NCBI RefSeq assembly: GCF_046297595.1 | Contig: NZ_JBKBHT010000009.1 | Span: 1-64,000 of the forward strand | DNA: 64,000 nucleotides | Direction of reading: 5' to 3' | Source of the DNA: Ferrovibrio sp046297595 | GTDB lineage: Bacteria; Pseudomonadota; Alphaproteobacteria; Ferrovibrionales; Ferrovibrionaceae | Shown here: positions 1 through 8,968 of the stretch, in pieces | Layout: each line of letters starts with the position of its first letter | Numbering within the stretch: the stretch's first letter is position 1 | Made by a program: the position numbers and the translations under genes | The notes under the pieces: model-generated | Told to the model about the DNA's origin: nothing | The model's database searches: none | The model's input: only the letters and a program-made list of their open reading frames with translations

Positions 1-746
1 TGATCGCGCGGCAGGTGGAAAGCGAGCGGGCGCGGCGCAACCTGTCGCGCCACTTCTCGCCCCATATCGCCGAGCAGATCGAGCAGATGGACGATGCCAT
101 CGGCCAGGTGAAATCGCTCAACGCCGCCGTGCTGTTCGCCGATCTGGTCGGGTTCACCCAGATCGCCGACGATCACACGCCGGAGCAGACCGTCACCATC
201 CTGCGCGAGGTGCATCAGCGCCTCGGCCGTGCCGTGCATGAAAACAGCGGCACGCTCGACAAGTATCTGGGCGACGGCATCATGGCTTCCTTCGGCACGC
301 CGCAGCCCGGCCAGCGCGACGCCTCATCGGCCCTGCTGGCGGCCCGCGCCATGCTGCGCGAGATGGACCTGCTCAACCGCCAGCGCGCCCTGCTGCGCCA
401 GGTGCCGCTGCATCTGGCGGTCGGCATCCATTTCGGTCCGCTCACGTTGGGCAATATCGGCGACGAGAGCCGCGTGGAATTCGCCCTGATCGGCGAGACC
501 GTGAATGTGGCACACCGGCTGGAACAGATGACCCGGTCGCTGAATGCCCAGCTCTGCCTCAGCCAGGCCTTCGTCGACAAGCTGGTCGAGGAAACCCGCG
601 GCGACATGGGCGCGGTACGCGACATGGTGACCCTGAAGCCGCAGCCGATCCGCGGCCTGCGCGACCGCATGGTGCTGTGGATTCTGCCGCGCCTGCCCCT
701 GGGCAGTGAGGCCGATGCCCCCGAGGCGGCACCCACCATCCACTGA
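1..746 (+). CDS. Class III adenylate/guanylate cyclase, C-terminal part (5' end outside window)
   Basis: The frame is open to the left edge, so the start and any N-terminal sensor domain are missing. The visible part is a complete class III nucleotidyl cyclase catalytic domain, which makes cAMP or cGMP from the triphosphate. It has the first metal-binding Asp in VLFADLVGFT, the second in DKYLGDGIMASFG, and the late motif LIGETVNVAHRLEQ typical of bacterial cyclases. A short coiled stretch (about residues 1-30) leads into the domain. Substrate choice between ATP and GTP cannot be settled by eye. It is followed by a separate small gene on the same strand. Confidence 0.88.
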   Translation, partial: IARQVESERARRNLSRHFSPHIAEQIEQMDDAIGQVKSLNAAVLFADLVGFTQIADDHTPEQTVTILREVHQRLGRAVHENSGTLDKYLGDGIMASFGTPQPGQRDASSALLAARAMLREMDLLNRQRALLRQVPLHLAVGIHFGPLTLGNIGDESRVEFALIGETVNVAHRLEQMTRSLNAQLCLSQAFVDKLVEETRGDMGAVRDMVTLKPQPIRGLRDRMVLWILPRLPLGSEADAPEAAPTIH

Positions 747-795
747 AGCGCTAGAAAATCGTGGATGCTGCGGCTGGGCCGTGGCATGACGGGGC

Positions 796-1074
796 ATGCT
801 GTTCCGCCCGCCCAAACCCTCCGACCGCGACATCCTGCCCTGGTGGCACCCGCACGCCCTGATGCGGGCGGTGTGGAACCTGGCCTTCTCGGCCGGGCTG
901 GGGCTGGGCGTGGGCGCCATAGCCCTCGATCTGGCCGCGCAGATCGCAGCCAAAATCGCGGGCGAAGACTGGCGCGACTGGCATGAACCGCTTCTGCCGC
1001 TGGCGTGGCTGCTCGGTTGTTTTGTCGCTTTCGTTTCCTATATGGCCTATAGAATGGACGACAAGGCCGAATAA
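796..1074 (+). CDS. Small two-helix membrane protein, unknown function
   Basis: 92 residues. Two hydrophobic segments are seen, about residues 24-50 (AVWNLAFSAGLGLGVGAIAL) and 68-85 (LPLAWLLGCFVAFVSYMAY), separated by a short charged loop with GEDWRDW. It ends in a charged tail. No known family is recognised. It sits between the cyclase and pmbA on the same strand with short gaps. An overlapping frame (765-986) is less protein-like and was not chosen. Confidence 0.55.
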   Translation: MLFRPPKPSDRDILPWWHPHALMRAVWNLAFSAGLGLGVGAIALDLAAQIAAKIAGEDWRDWHEPLLPLAWLLGCFVAFVSYMAYRMDDKAE

Positions 1075-1118
1075 CCGGCCTCCCCCTATAAAAACCAAGC
1101 CTTTAGAAAAGCCATACG

Positions 1119-2474
1119 ATGTCCGATCCCCGCCAGCGCGCCCTGGATGCGCAGAGCCTGATTGCCGATCTGATCAAGGCCGCCCGCAAGGCCGGCGCCG
1201 ATGCGGCCGATGCGGTCTATCATGAATCCCGCTCGCTCAGTGCCGGCGTGCGCATGGGTCAGCCCGAGGATGTCGAATCCTCCGAAAGCCGCGACCTCGG
1301 CCTGCGCGTACTGGTCGGCCGGCAGCAGGCCTGCGTCTCCACCACTGATTTCGCCCCCGCCGCCTTGCAGGAACTGGTGGGCCGCGCCGTCAGCATGGCC
1401 CGCGCCGCGCCCGAGGATAAATACTGCGGCCTGCCCGAGCCGGACCAGCTCGCAGCCCAGCCGGTGGAATTGGACCTGTTCGACGGCATCGAACTGGAAA
1501 TGCCGCAGCTGCTGGAACGCGCCAAGGCGGTCGAAGCCGCGGCGCTGGCCGTGCCCGGCATCACCAATTCCGAAGGCGGCAGCGCCGGCCGTGGTTTCGG
1601 CCTGGTCGCCTATGCCAACACCGCCGGCTTCAGCGGTAGCGGCTTCAGCGGCTCGCACAGCATCTCGGCCGCCGCCATTGCCGGCAAGGATACCGGCATG
1701 GAGCGCGACTGGGATTACGAGGCGAAAACCCATTTCAGCGACCTGCCCGATCCGGCCAGCATCGGCCGCAAGGCCGGCGAACGTGCGGTGCGCCGCCTCA
1801 ACCCGGTGAAGCTGGACAGCGCGGCAATGCCCATCGTCTACGATCCCCGCGTGGCCACCAGCCTGGTGGGCCATCTGGCGGGCGCCATCAATGGTGCCTC
1901 GGTGGCACGCGGCACCTCGTTCCTGAAAGACAGACTGGGCCAGATGGTCTTCGCGTCCGGCATCACCATCACCGACGACCCGCTGCGCAGGCGCGGTTTC
2001 CGCTCGCGCTGGTTCGACATGGAAGGCGTGGCGCGTCAGACTCGCGCCCTGATCGAGGATGGCCGGCTCACCACCTGGCTGCTCGACTGCGCCACCGCGC
2101 GCCAGCTCGGCATGGCCAGCACCGGGCATGCCTCGCGCGGCACGACCTCGCCGCCCTCGCCGGCGCCGACCAACATCTACCTCAATCCGGGCAGGCAGAC
2201 GCCGGCCGAACTGATGGCCGATATCAAACTTGGCCTCTATGTCACCGAACTGATCGGCATGGGCGTGAACGGCGTCACCGGCGATTACAGCCGCGGCGCC
2301 GCCGGTTTCGTGATCCGCGACGGCCAGCTGGCCGAGCCGGTTTCCGAGATCACCATCGCCGGCAACCTGAAAGAGATGTTTCCAAATCTCACGCCGGCCA
2401 ACGACCTCGAATTCCGCTTCGGCACGGATGCGCCCACACTCCGCATCGACGGCATGACCGTCGCCGGCCGCTGA
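1119..2474 (+). CDS. pmbA: TldD/PmbA family protein (PmbA/TldE)
   Basis: 451 residues, the normal length for PmbA. The family partner of TldD forms a heterodimeric metalloprotease known for maturing small peptides such as microcin B17 and for degrading CcdA. In TldD/TldE the metal-binding HExxxH lies in TldD, and this protein has no such motif. Recognisable features are the C-terminal GVNGVTGDYSRGAAGFVI block and the ending TPANDLEFRFGTDAPTLRIDGMTV, typical of PmbA. A cognate tldD is not in the window. The next gene starts 13 nt downstream, so co-transcription is likely. Confidence 0.9.
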   Translation: MSDPRQRALDAQSLIADLIKAARKAGADAADAVYHESRSLSAGVRMGQPEDVESSESRDLGLRVLVGRQQACVSTTDFAPAALQELVGRAVSMARAAPEDKYCGLPEPDQLAAQPVELDLFDGIELEMPQLLERAKAVEAAALAVPGITNSEGGSAGRGFGLVAYANTAGFSGSGFSGSHSISAAAIAGKDTGMERDWDYEAKTHFSDLPDPASIGRKAGERAVRRLNPVKLDSAAMPIVYDPRVATSLVGHLAGAINGASVARGTSFLKDRLGQMVFASGITITDDPLRRRGFRSRWFDMEGVARQTRALIEDGRLTTWLLDCATARQLGMASTGHASRGTTSPPSPAPTNIYLNPGRQTPAELMADIKLGLYVTELIGMGVNGVTGDYSRGAAGFVIRDGQLAEPVSEITIAGNLKEMFPNLTPANDLEFRFGTDAPTLRIDGMTVAGR

Positions 2475-2487
2475 TCCCGGCTGCGGC

Positions 2488-3267
2488 ATGGCGGTTTCCC
2501 TCAGACAGGATCACGATCTGCTCGTCGGCGCCGTGCGCGAGGCCGGCGCGGTGGCATTGCGTTTCTTCAAATCCGGCGTGAAGACCTGGCACAAGAAGCC
2601 GAACGATCCGGTTTCGGAAGCCGATATCGCCGTCGACAATCTTTTGCGCGAGAAACTGATGGGCGCACGGCCGGGTTATGGCTGGCTCAGCGAGGAAAGC
2701 GGCCGCCAGGGCGGTACCGGCCCAGAGCAATGGGTGGTCGATCCCATCGACGGCACCCGCGCCTTCATCGACGGCAAGCCGGAATTCACCATCTGCGTCG
2801 CCCTGCTGCAGGATGGCCAGCCGACTCTGGCCGCCATCTTCAACCCGGCCAGCGACGAATTCTTTGAGGCCACCTGCGGCGGCGGCGCGAAGCTGAACGG
2901 CAAGACGATCCGCGCCTCGGGCCATGCCAGCCTGATGGAAGCGCGCTTCCTGGCCAGCCGCCGCACGTTTGAACGCCATGGCTGGCTGGCGCGCACGGCC
3001 AAGGCCGATTTCGCCTACCGCAACTCCATCGCCTATCGCATGGCGCTGGTCGCCTGCGGCAAATACGATGTTGCCATTAGCCTGACCGAAAAAAGCGACT
3101 GGGACATCGCGGCCGCCGACCTGCTGGTGCGCGAGGCGGGCGGCCGCGTGGCCACTGCCGATGGCGAACCGCTGGCCTATGGCACGGACAGGCACCGCCA
3201 TCCTTCGGTGATCGCCACCGGCGCCTATATCTTCGACGATGTGGTCGACCTGCTGAAAACCCGCTGA
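2488..3267 (+). CDS. cysQ: Inositol monophosphatase family / 3'(2'),5'-bisphosphate nucleotidase (CysQ-like)
   Basis: 259 residues. It carries the two metal-binding signatures of the lithium-sensitive phosphatase family: WVVDPIDGTRAFIDG (about residues 81-95) and WDIAAADLLVREAGG (about 205-219). In this family CysQ removes the 3' phosphate from PAP during sulfate assimilation, while IMPases act on inositol phosphates. The length and motif spacing favour CysQ or a broad-specificity homologue. It follows pmbA with a 13-nt gap. Confidence 0.82.
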   Translation: MAVSLRQDHDLLVGAVREAGAVALRFFKSGVKTWHKKPNDPVSEADIAVDNLLREKLMGARPGYGWLSEESGRQGGTGPEQWVVDPIDGTRAFIDGKPEFTICVALLQDGQPTLAAIFNPASDEFFEATCGGGAKLNGKTIRASGHASLMEARFLASRRTFERHGWLARTAKADFAYRNSIAYRMALVACGKYDVAISLTEKSDWDIAAADLLVREAGGRVATADGEPLAYGTDRHRHPSVIATGAYIFDDVVDLLKTR

Positions 3268-3298
3268 AGTTCTGGGCAGGCCCAAGGACAGACCTTGT

Positions 3299-3697
3299 TC
3301 AGGCCAGGCCTTCGGGCGCGAAATCGATGAAGCCGGTCACCATCCGCAGCCGGCCGCCGGCCAGCGTGGCGAAATCGGTGCCGCCCACCAAAGCGGTCGC
3401 CCCCTCCGGCCCGGCCTCCCAGGAAAAGCGCAGACGATCTTCCACCGTTTCCGGCGCGCGGCTCAGGCGAAAGACAAAGCCGGGGAATTTCTGCTGCACG
3501 GCGGCGATCATGCCATCCACGCCGTCATGCCCTTCCCCCTGCATCAGGGGATCGCGATAGCGCACATCGTCGGCCAGGGTGCGGGCGATCAGCCCGCGCC
3601 GCACGCCGGCATCGGTTTCGTTCCAGATGGCGATATAGCGGTCGACAAGGACGGCGATATTGCGGGCGGCGATGTTGCCGGCTTCTGTGGTGCTCAT
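3299..3697 (-). CDS. NTF2-like / SnoaL-like domain protein
   Basis: 132 residues from the start chosen at 3697, which has a CAGGAG ribosome site 6-7 nt upstream. A start 12 codons further upstream lacks one. The pattern of helices then sheet, with YIAIWNETDAGVRRGLI near the N-terminus and a VRYRDPLMQGEGHDGVDGM segment, matches the SnoaL-like branch of the NTF2 fold. That branch holds small ligand-binding proteins or isomerases. No substrate can be named. It is convergent with cysQ. The unusual repeat at 3895-3954 lies in its upstream region. Confidence 0.7.
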   Translation of the reverse strand: MSTTEAGNIAARNIAVLVDRYIAIWNETDAGVRRGLIARTLADDVRYRDPLMQGEGHDGVDGMIAAVQQKFPGFVFRLSRAPETVEDRLRFSWEAGPEGATALVGGTDFATLAGGRLRMVTGFIDFAPEGLA

Positions 3698-4078
3698 GGT
3701 TTGCTCCTGCGGTTGGGGTTGCAGAGCAAACATGCGGCGCGTGCGGCGGGCTGGCGATTACGTTGCCGATAATCAGCATACCGGCTTGATCGGGTGACGG
3801 ACCCCACCATCTTTTCCCCGCCGCTCTTGCCCATCGTGAATCCGATAGACGTTGTGAATGCCGCACACGCTTTGATTGCGCCCAACCGCGCGGCATTGGC
3901 GACAATTGGCCGGAATCGGCAATCATTGGCGATTATTGGCGATAGTTGGCGAGGTCTGGGCTTGCCACGGTTCGGTTCCGGCCGACTGAAACCGCCGAGA
4001 ATCAATGCGTTGGGCCGAAACAGGCCATTTTTGGCCGGCTTTTTCGACTTTCACGCCCGCCAGTTGTGCGATGTCCAG
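3698..4078. other. Intergenic region (381 bp) between the NTF2-like gene and the molybdoenzyme gene
   Basis: No convincing gene is seen. Open frames here are short and low-complexity. It contains a six-copy 10-bp repeat at 3895-3954, described separately. A hairpin with a T-run lies at about 4023-4044 (GGCCA, loop TTTT, TGGCC, then GGCTTTTT). It would terminate plus-strand transcription, although no plus-strand gene is seen upstream of it. Confidence 0.6.
3895..3954. repeat. Six tandem 10-bp units, consensus ATTGGCGANN
   Basis: Units start at 3895, 3905, 3915, 3925, 3935 and 3945: ATTGGCGACA, ATTGGCCGGA, ATCGGCAATC, ATTGGCGATT, ATTGGCGATA, GTTGGCGAGG. The TTGGC core recurs every 10 bp with one T-to-C change. 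It therefore falls on one face of the helix, as expected for an array of protein-binding sites rather than coding sequence, since 10 is not a multiple of 3. It lies about 200 bp upstream of the NTF2-like gene start. Confidence 0.85.
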
Positions 4079-6154
4079 TCAGGCTGCGCGGATCCAGATC
4101 GCATTGTCGTGGAAGGCGCCGCCGCCATTGGGCTGGGCCGCATCGGCACCGGTCAGGGCATTGATGCCCATGCCATCCACGAAAGCGGCATGAGGCCAGA
4201 TGCTTTCCACAATCACCACGCCGCGTTTCACGCCGTCATAGAGTTTTGCGTGAATGCGGATCTGGCCACGCCGGTTGCCCAGCCGCACCAGTTGCCCGTC
4301 GGCAATCTGTAAGCTGGCGGCATCCTCGGGATGGATGAACACGGTCGGCCGCGCCTCGCGGCTGGTCGATGTCGGCGTTTCGGTGAAGCTGGTGTTGAGG
4401 AAATTGCGCGCCGGCGAGGTCGCCAGGCGAAAGGGATGTTCCTCCGTCGCTTCCTCGATGCTGGTCCAGTGATCGGGCAGGCGCGGCATGCCGGCATGAT
4501 CCGGCCCCATCGCCGCCCAGTCCGGCGCGAAGCGGAATTTCTTGTCCGGCCAGCCGAAGCCGTTGAGGAAATGCGCTGTCTCGAAATCCGGCTGGCAATC
4601 GTGCCAGCGCTGGCTGCGCAGGGTCGCCACATCGGGCCAGCCCGAGGCCTTCAGGGTGGCTTCCACCATCTCCATCGCGCTCATGCCAAAGCCCGAATGT
4701 TCGGCCCCCAGCCGCTTCGCCAGTTCGCAGATCACGTAATGATTTTCGCGCGCCTCGCCCGGCGCCTCCACCAGCTTCGGCCCCAGCAGGATATGCTGCT
4801 GTCCGCCGGCCTGGTAGATGTCGTCATGCTCGGTGAACATGGTGGCCGGCAGCACGATATCGGCCATCTTGGCCGTCGCCGTCATGAACTGCTCGTGCAC
4901 GCAGACGAACAGGTCGTCGCGCTCGAAGCCGCGCTTCACCAGATTGGAATCCGGCGCCACTTCCATCGGGTTGGTGCTCTGGATCAGCAGGGCCGTCACC
5001 GGCGGGCCATTCCTCAAGGCCTTGGCATCGCCGGTCAGCACCGGACCGATCTGCGACTGGTCCAGCATGCGGATCGTGGGATCGACGACATCCAGCCCGT
5101 CGATCAGGGTCTTGTTCCAGTGGAAGATCGCGCCGTTATTGTGGAAGGCGCCGCCGCCCTCGTATTGCCAGGACCCGGTCACGCTGGCGATGCAGGTGGC
5201 GGCATGCATGTTCACCGCACCGTTGCGACTGCGCGCGAAACCGTATCCCAGGCGGATGTAATGCTTCTTCCGCTCGCCCAGCAGCCGCGCAAAAGCCTCG
5301 ATCTCGGCCACGCTCAGGCCGGTGATGGCCGCGGCCCATTCCGGCGTGCGGGCCTGCAGATGCGCTTCCAGTTCGGCCGGCACGTCGGTATGGCGCGCCA
5401 TGTAGTCGCGGTCGGCATAACCGTCGCGGAACAGCACATGCATCACCGCGCAGGCCAGCGCACCATCGGTGCCCGGCCGCAGGATCAGCGCCATGTCGGC
5501 CTGCTGGGCGGTGGCGTTGTTGTAGACGTCGACCACCACAATCTTGGCGCCGCGTTCCTTGCGGGCGCGGATCGCGTGGGTCATCACGTTCACCTGGGTA
5601 TGCACGGCATTGGTGCCCCAGATCACCACGCAGTCGCTTTTCGCCATCTCGCGCGGGTCGGGGCCGCTTAAGTGCCCGGTGGCGGCGATATGGCCGGCGC
5701 GCGCCAGCGTCACGCAGATGGTGGAATGCTGGCCGGAATAGCGTTTGGCATGACGCAGGCGGTTGATGCCGTCGCGCTGCACCAGCCCCATGGTACCGGC
5801 ATAGTAGTAGGGCCAGACCGTCTCGCTGCCGTATTTCTTTTCCGCAGCGATAAAGGCTTCCGCCGTGCGGTCCAGCGCCTCGCCCCACGAGATCGGGGTG
5901 AACTGCCCCGAGCCCTTCGGGCCGGTGCGCAGCAGCGGCTGCAGCAGGCGGTCGGGGTGGTTGGCACGCTCGGCATAACGCGCCACCTTGGCGCAGATCA
6001 CGCCGGCGGTGTAGCTGTTCGCCTCGGCGCCACGCACGCGCCCGATGCGGCCATCGGGCATGAGGTCGATTTCCAGCGCGCAGGTGGATGGGCAGTCATG
6101 CGGACAGGCGCTGTAGCCGACGTCGGGTTTTACCGGGGCGAAAGGGGCATTCAT
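4079..6154 (-). CDS. Molybdopterin-dependent oxidoreductase (BisC/formate dehydrogenase-like superfamily)
   Basis: 691 residues from the ATG at 6154, which overlaps the stop of the upstream oxidase gene as ATGA. A longer in-frame extension upstream is Arg/Gly-rich shadow coding. The N-terminus has the four-Cys [4Fe-4S] signature CPHDCPSTC, with a later Cys in TAGVICAKV. The body follows the DMSO-reductase family: WGEALDRTAEAFIAAEKKYG, VVWGTNAVHTQ-type cofactor loops, the NPMEVAPDSN region, and a C-terminal molybdopterin dinucleotide-binding domain with RLGNRRGQIRI. There is no Tat signal, so it is probably cytoplasmic. Its substrate is unknown. The coupled FAD oxidase suggests an amine or amino-acid derivative (inference). 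Confidence 0.88.
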   Translation of the reverse strand: MNAPFAPVKPDVGYSACPHDCPSTCALEIDLMPDGRIGRVRGAEANSYTAGVICAKVARYAERANHPDRLLQPLLRTGPKGSGQFTPISWGEALDRTAEAFIAAEKKYGSETVWPYYYAGTMGLVQRDGINRLRHAKRYSGQHSTICVTLARAGHIAATGHLSGPDPREMAKSDCVVIWGTNAVHTQVNVMTHAIRARKERGAKIVVVDVYNNATAQQADMALILRPGTDGALACAVMHVLFRDGYADRDYMARHTDVPAELEAHLQARTPEWAAAITGLSVAEIEAFARLLGERKKHYIRLGYGFARSRNGAVNMHAATCIASVTGSWQYEGGGAFHNNGAIFHWNKTLIDGLDVVDPTIRMLDQSQIGPVLTGDAKALRNGPPVTALLIQSTNPMEVAPDSNLVKRGFERDDLFVCVHEQFMTATAKMADIVLPATMFTEHDDIYQAGGQQHILLGPKLVEAPGEARENHYVICELAKRLGAEHSGFGMSAMEMVEATLKASGWPDVATLRSQRWHDCQPDFETAHFLNGFGWPDKKFRFAPDWAAMGPDHAGMPRLPDHWTSIEEATEEHPFRLATSPARNFLNTSFTETPTSTSREARPTVFIHPEDAASLQIADGQLVRLGNRRGQIRIHAKLYDGVKRGVVIVESIWPHAAFVDGMGINALTGADAAQPNGGGAFHDNAIWIRAA

Positions 6155-7284
6155 CGCAATCGGGCTGGAGCCAGGTCTTGCTCGGTCACGCCGAGATCGA
6201 GGATATCCTGCGGCAAAGTCCGGCCCGACGCCAGCGCCCCGGCCACCCGGCTCATCGCCGCCGAGGTCTGGATGCCATAACCGCCCTGGGCGGCCAGCCA
6301 GAAGAATCCCGGCGCGGCGGCGTCGAAACCGGCCACCACCGTGCGGTCGGCCACGAAACTGCGCAGGCCGGCCCATTTCGCCGCCAGCCTTCGCACCTGC
6401 AGCGTGGTGGCGGTTTCCAGGCGGTCGACCGCGATGGCGATATCCATCTCGTCGGGCTGGGCATCGCAGGGATCGCTGTCGGTTTCGTCGCAGGGCGACA
6501 GCAGGATGCGGCCGGCATCGGGCTTGAAATACCAGTCCTCGTCGGCGTCGATCACCATCGGCCAGCGATGGATGTCGGCGCCGGCAGGCGGATCGAAGGT
6601 GACGGCGGTGCGGCGTTTCGGTTTCAGGCCGATCGGCGCCACGCCGGCCATCCCGGCAATCACATCGGCCCAGGCGCCGGCGGCGTTGATCACCACCGGG
6701 GCGCTGAAGCTGCCCTGCGTGGTCTCGACCTGCCAGTCGCCGCCGATGCGCGAAACGCCCTTCACCTCGGCATCGGTCACCATGCGGCCGCCCGCTGCGG
6801 TCATGCCGCGCAGCAGGCCACGATGCAGGGCATGCACCTCGATATCCATGGCATCGGGTTCATACAATCCGCCGCCGGTGGCGGCTTCGGGTCGCATCAC
6901 CGGCATCAGGCTCATGACCTCGGCCGGTTTCAGCCGCCGCACGCTGGGAACCAGCCTGTTCATATCGGCGAAAGCTTCGTCGAGATGGGCAGCCTTCTCC
7001 TCGCTGCCGACATGCAGCGCGCCGCGCGGCGTGAGGATCGGCACGTCGCTGAAACCGGCCGGCGGATTCATCAGGAAGTCACGGCTGGCCACCGTAAGCG
7101 CGCGGATCGGCGCATTGCCATAGGTCTCCGCGAACAAGGCCGCCGAACGGCCGGTCGTGTGATAGCCGGGCTGGCTCTCGCGCTCCAGCAGCACGACCGC
7201 CTTGCCGTCGCGCGCCAGGGCATAACCGGCACCGGCGCCGGCAATCCCGCCACCGATAATCACCACATCGCAACGCTCGCTCAT
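6151..7284 (-). CDS. FAD-dependent oxidoreductase of the D-amino-acid oxidase (DadA/GlcD-like DAO) family
   Basis: 377 residues. The N-terminal dinucleotide-binding motif is DVVIIGGGIAGAGAGYALA (GxGxxG) and ends in an acidic LLERE strand. The C-terminal GGYGIQTSAAMSR motif is the second FAD contact of the DAO family, whose members oxidise secondary or primary amines such as glycine, sarcosine or D-amino acids. It is the first gene of a two-gene unit, and its stop overlaps the molybdoenzyme start by 4 nt, so the two products are probably made in matched amounts. Confidence 0.85.
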   Translation of the reverse strand: MSERCDVVIIGGGIAGAGAGYALARDGKAVVLLERESQPGYHTTGRSAALFAETYGNAPIRALTVASRDFLMNPPAGFSDVPILTPRGALHVGSEEKAAHLDEAFADMNRLVPSVRRLKPAEVMSLMPVMRPEAATGGGLYEPDAMDIEVHALHRGLLRGMTAAGGRMVTDAEVKGVSRIGGDWQVETTQGSFSAPVVINAAGAWADVIAGMAGVAPIGLKPKRRTAVTFDPPAGADIHRWPMVIDADEDWYFKPDAGRILLSPCDETDSDPCDAQPDEMDIAIAVDRLETATTLQVRRLAAKWAGLRSFVADRTVVAGFDAAAPGFFWLAAQGGYGIQTSAAMSRVAGALASGRTLPQDILDLGVTEQDLAPARLR

Positions 7285-7406
7285 CGCAATCCTCTTGGTC
7301 CGGGGTTCGGCCGCGGCGTTCTCTGCGCCGTCGGCTCAGCCCTGACTATAGTGACTGGCGATGCGGGCGACCAATGCCTTGACGGCATGGCGCGATGCTG
7401 TGGCTG

Positions 7407-8864
7407 TCAGACGCCGCCGAAGCAGAGATATTTGATCTCGACGAAGCTATCGACGCCGTATTTCGACCCTTCGCGGCCCATGCCCGATTCCTTGACGCCG
7501 CCGAAGGGCGCCTCGGCGGTGGAGATCAGGCCCTCGTTGATTCCGACGATGCCGTATTCCAGTTTCTCGGCCACGCGCCAGGCACGACCCACATCCCGGC
7601 TGTAGAAATAGGCCGCCAGGCCATAGGGGGTATCATTGGCCAGCCGGATCGCATCGGCCTCGTCCTTGAAGCGGAACAGCACGGCCACGGGGCCGAAGAT
7701 TTCCTCCTGCGCACAGGCCATCGCGGTGGTGGCTTCGGTGATCACGCTGGGCTGGTAGAAGGTGCCGCCCAGATCATGCTTCGCACCACCGACCAGAACC
7801 TTGGCGCCTTTCGCCTTGGCGTCGCCGACCAGACGCTCGACCTTGTCGAGCGCATCCTGGTTGATCAGCGGACCCTGATTGACGCCTTCAGTGAAACCCG
7901 GGCCGGTCTTCAGTTTCTTCACCGCCTCGGCCAGCTTGGCGGCGAAGGCATCGTAGATGCCGTCCTGCACGAACAGGCGGTTGGCGCAGACGCAGGTCTG
8001 GCCGGTATTGCGGTATTTCGAGACCATGGCGCCGGCAATGGCGGCATCGATATCCGCATCGTCGAACACGATGAAGGGTGCATTACCGCCCAGTTCCAGC
8101 GACAGTTTCTTCAGCGTATCGGCGCTCTGGCGCATCAGGATCTTGCCGACTTCCGTAGAGCCGGTGAAGGAGACCTTGCGCACCTTCGGGTTCGTGGTGA
8201 GTTCGATACCCACCCCCGGGCCATCCACCGTGGTGACGACGTTGAACACACCTTTCGGGATGCCGGCTTCCTCCGCCAGCCGGGCCAGCGCCAGTGCGCA
8301 GAGCGGCGTATCTTCCGCGGGCTTCACCACCACCGGGCAACCGGCGGCGAGCGCCGGCGCTACCTTGCGCGTGATCATCGCGACCGGGAAATTCCAGGGC
8401 GTGATCGCCGCCACCACACCGATCGGCTGCTTGACCACCACGATGCGCTTGTCGGGTGCATGGGCCGGGATCACGTCGCCATAGATGCGGCGGCCTTCCT
8501 CGGCGAACCATTCGACGAAGCTGGCGCCATACACCACCTCACCCTTGGCCTCGGCCAGTGGCTTGCCCTGCTCCAGCGTCATCAGGGCGCCGAGATCGTC
8601 CTGGTGCTGCAGGATCAGCTCATACCATTTGCGCAGCAGGGCGGCGCGCTGCTTGGCTGTCAGGCCGGCCCAGGCCGGCCAGGCCGCATGGGCGGCATCG
8701 ATGGCGCGCTTCGCCTCGGCGCGGCCCATATCGGGCACTTCGGCGATCACGCTGCCATCGGCGGGATTGGTCACCGTGAAGCTCTTGCCGCTATCGGCAT
8801 TCACCCAGGCGCCATCGATATAGGCCTGGCGCCGCAGCAGATCGGCATGTTTCAGATGGGTCAC
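7407..8864 (-). CDS. gabD: NAD(P)-dependent succinate-semialdehyde dehydrogenase-type aldehyde dehydrogenase
   Basis: 485 residues, full length for the GabD family. Seen are TPWNFPVAMITRKVAPALAAG, the cofactor motif FTGSTEVGK, the general-base Glu in LELGGNAPFIVFDDAD, and the catalytic Cys in RNTGQTCVCANRLFVQ. GabD oxidises succinate semialdehyde to succinate. Close relatives oxidise 2-oxoglutarate semialdehyde, the product of the kdgD pathway encoded 9 kb away, so that role is also possible. It stands alone on the minus strand with gaps of over 100 nt on both sides. Confidence 0.88.
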   Translation of the reverse strand: MTHLKHADLLRRQAYIDGAWVNADSGKSFTVTNPADGSVIAEVPDMGRAEAKRAIDAAHAAWPAWAGLTAKQRAALLRKWYELILQHQDDLGALMTLEQGKPLAEAKGEVVYGASFVEWFAEEGRRIYGDVIPAHAPDKRIVVVKQPIGVVAAITPWNFPVAMITRKVAPALAAGCPVVVKPAEDTPLCALALARLAEEAGIPKGVFNVVTTVDGPGVGIELTTNPKVRKVSFTGSTEVGKILMRQSADTLKKLSLELGGNAPFIVFDDADIDAAIAGAMVSKYRNTGQTCVCANRLFVQDGIYDAFAAKLAEAVKKLKTGPGFTEGVNQGPLINQDALDKVERLVGDAKAKGAKVLVGGAKHDLGGTFYQPSVITEATTAMACAQEEIFGPVAVLFRFKDEADAIRLANDTPYGLAAYFYSRDVGRAWRVAEKLEYGIVGINEGLISTAEAPFGGVKESGMGREGSKYGVDSFVEIKYLCFGGV

Positions 8865-8968
8865 GGCAATCCTCCCTCAAGCATCCCGGGCAGGCGGCCC
8901 GTCCCAGTCGCCCGTCCGTTGCGAAAGGCAGAGGATTCCCCAATCCGCCAGCCGTGGCAAGGCAGGCG

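Noticed and set aside
4023..4044. Terminator for the molybdoenzyme gene
   Set aside because: The T-run is on the plus strand, so it cannot terminate this minus-strand gene.
3794..4312. Plus-strand open frame across the 10-bp repeat
   Set aside because: Runs into the molybdoenzyme gene antisense, lacks a ribosome site, and the repeat period is not a multiple of three.
4331..5671. 446-codon open frame on the plus strand
   Set aside because: It is antisense to the molybdoenzyme gene, His/Arg/Gly-rich and without any domain; a GC-rich shadow frame.
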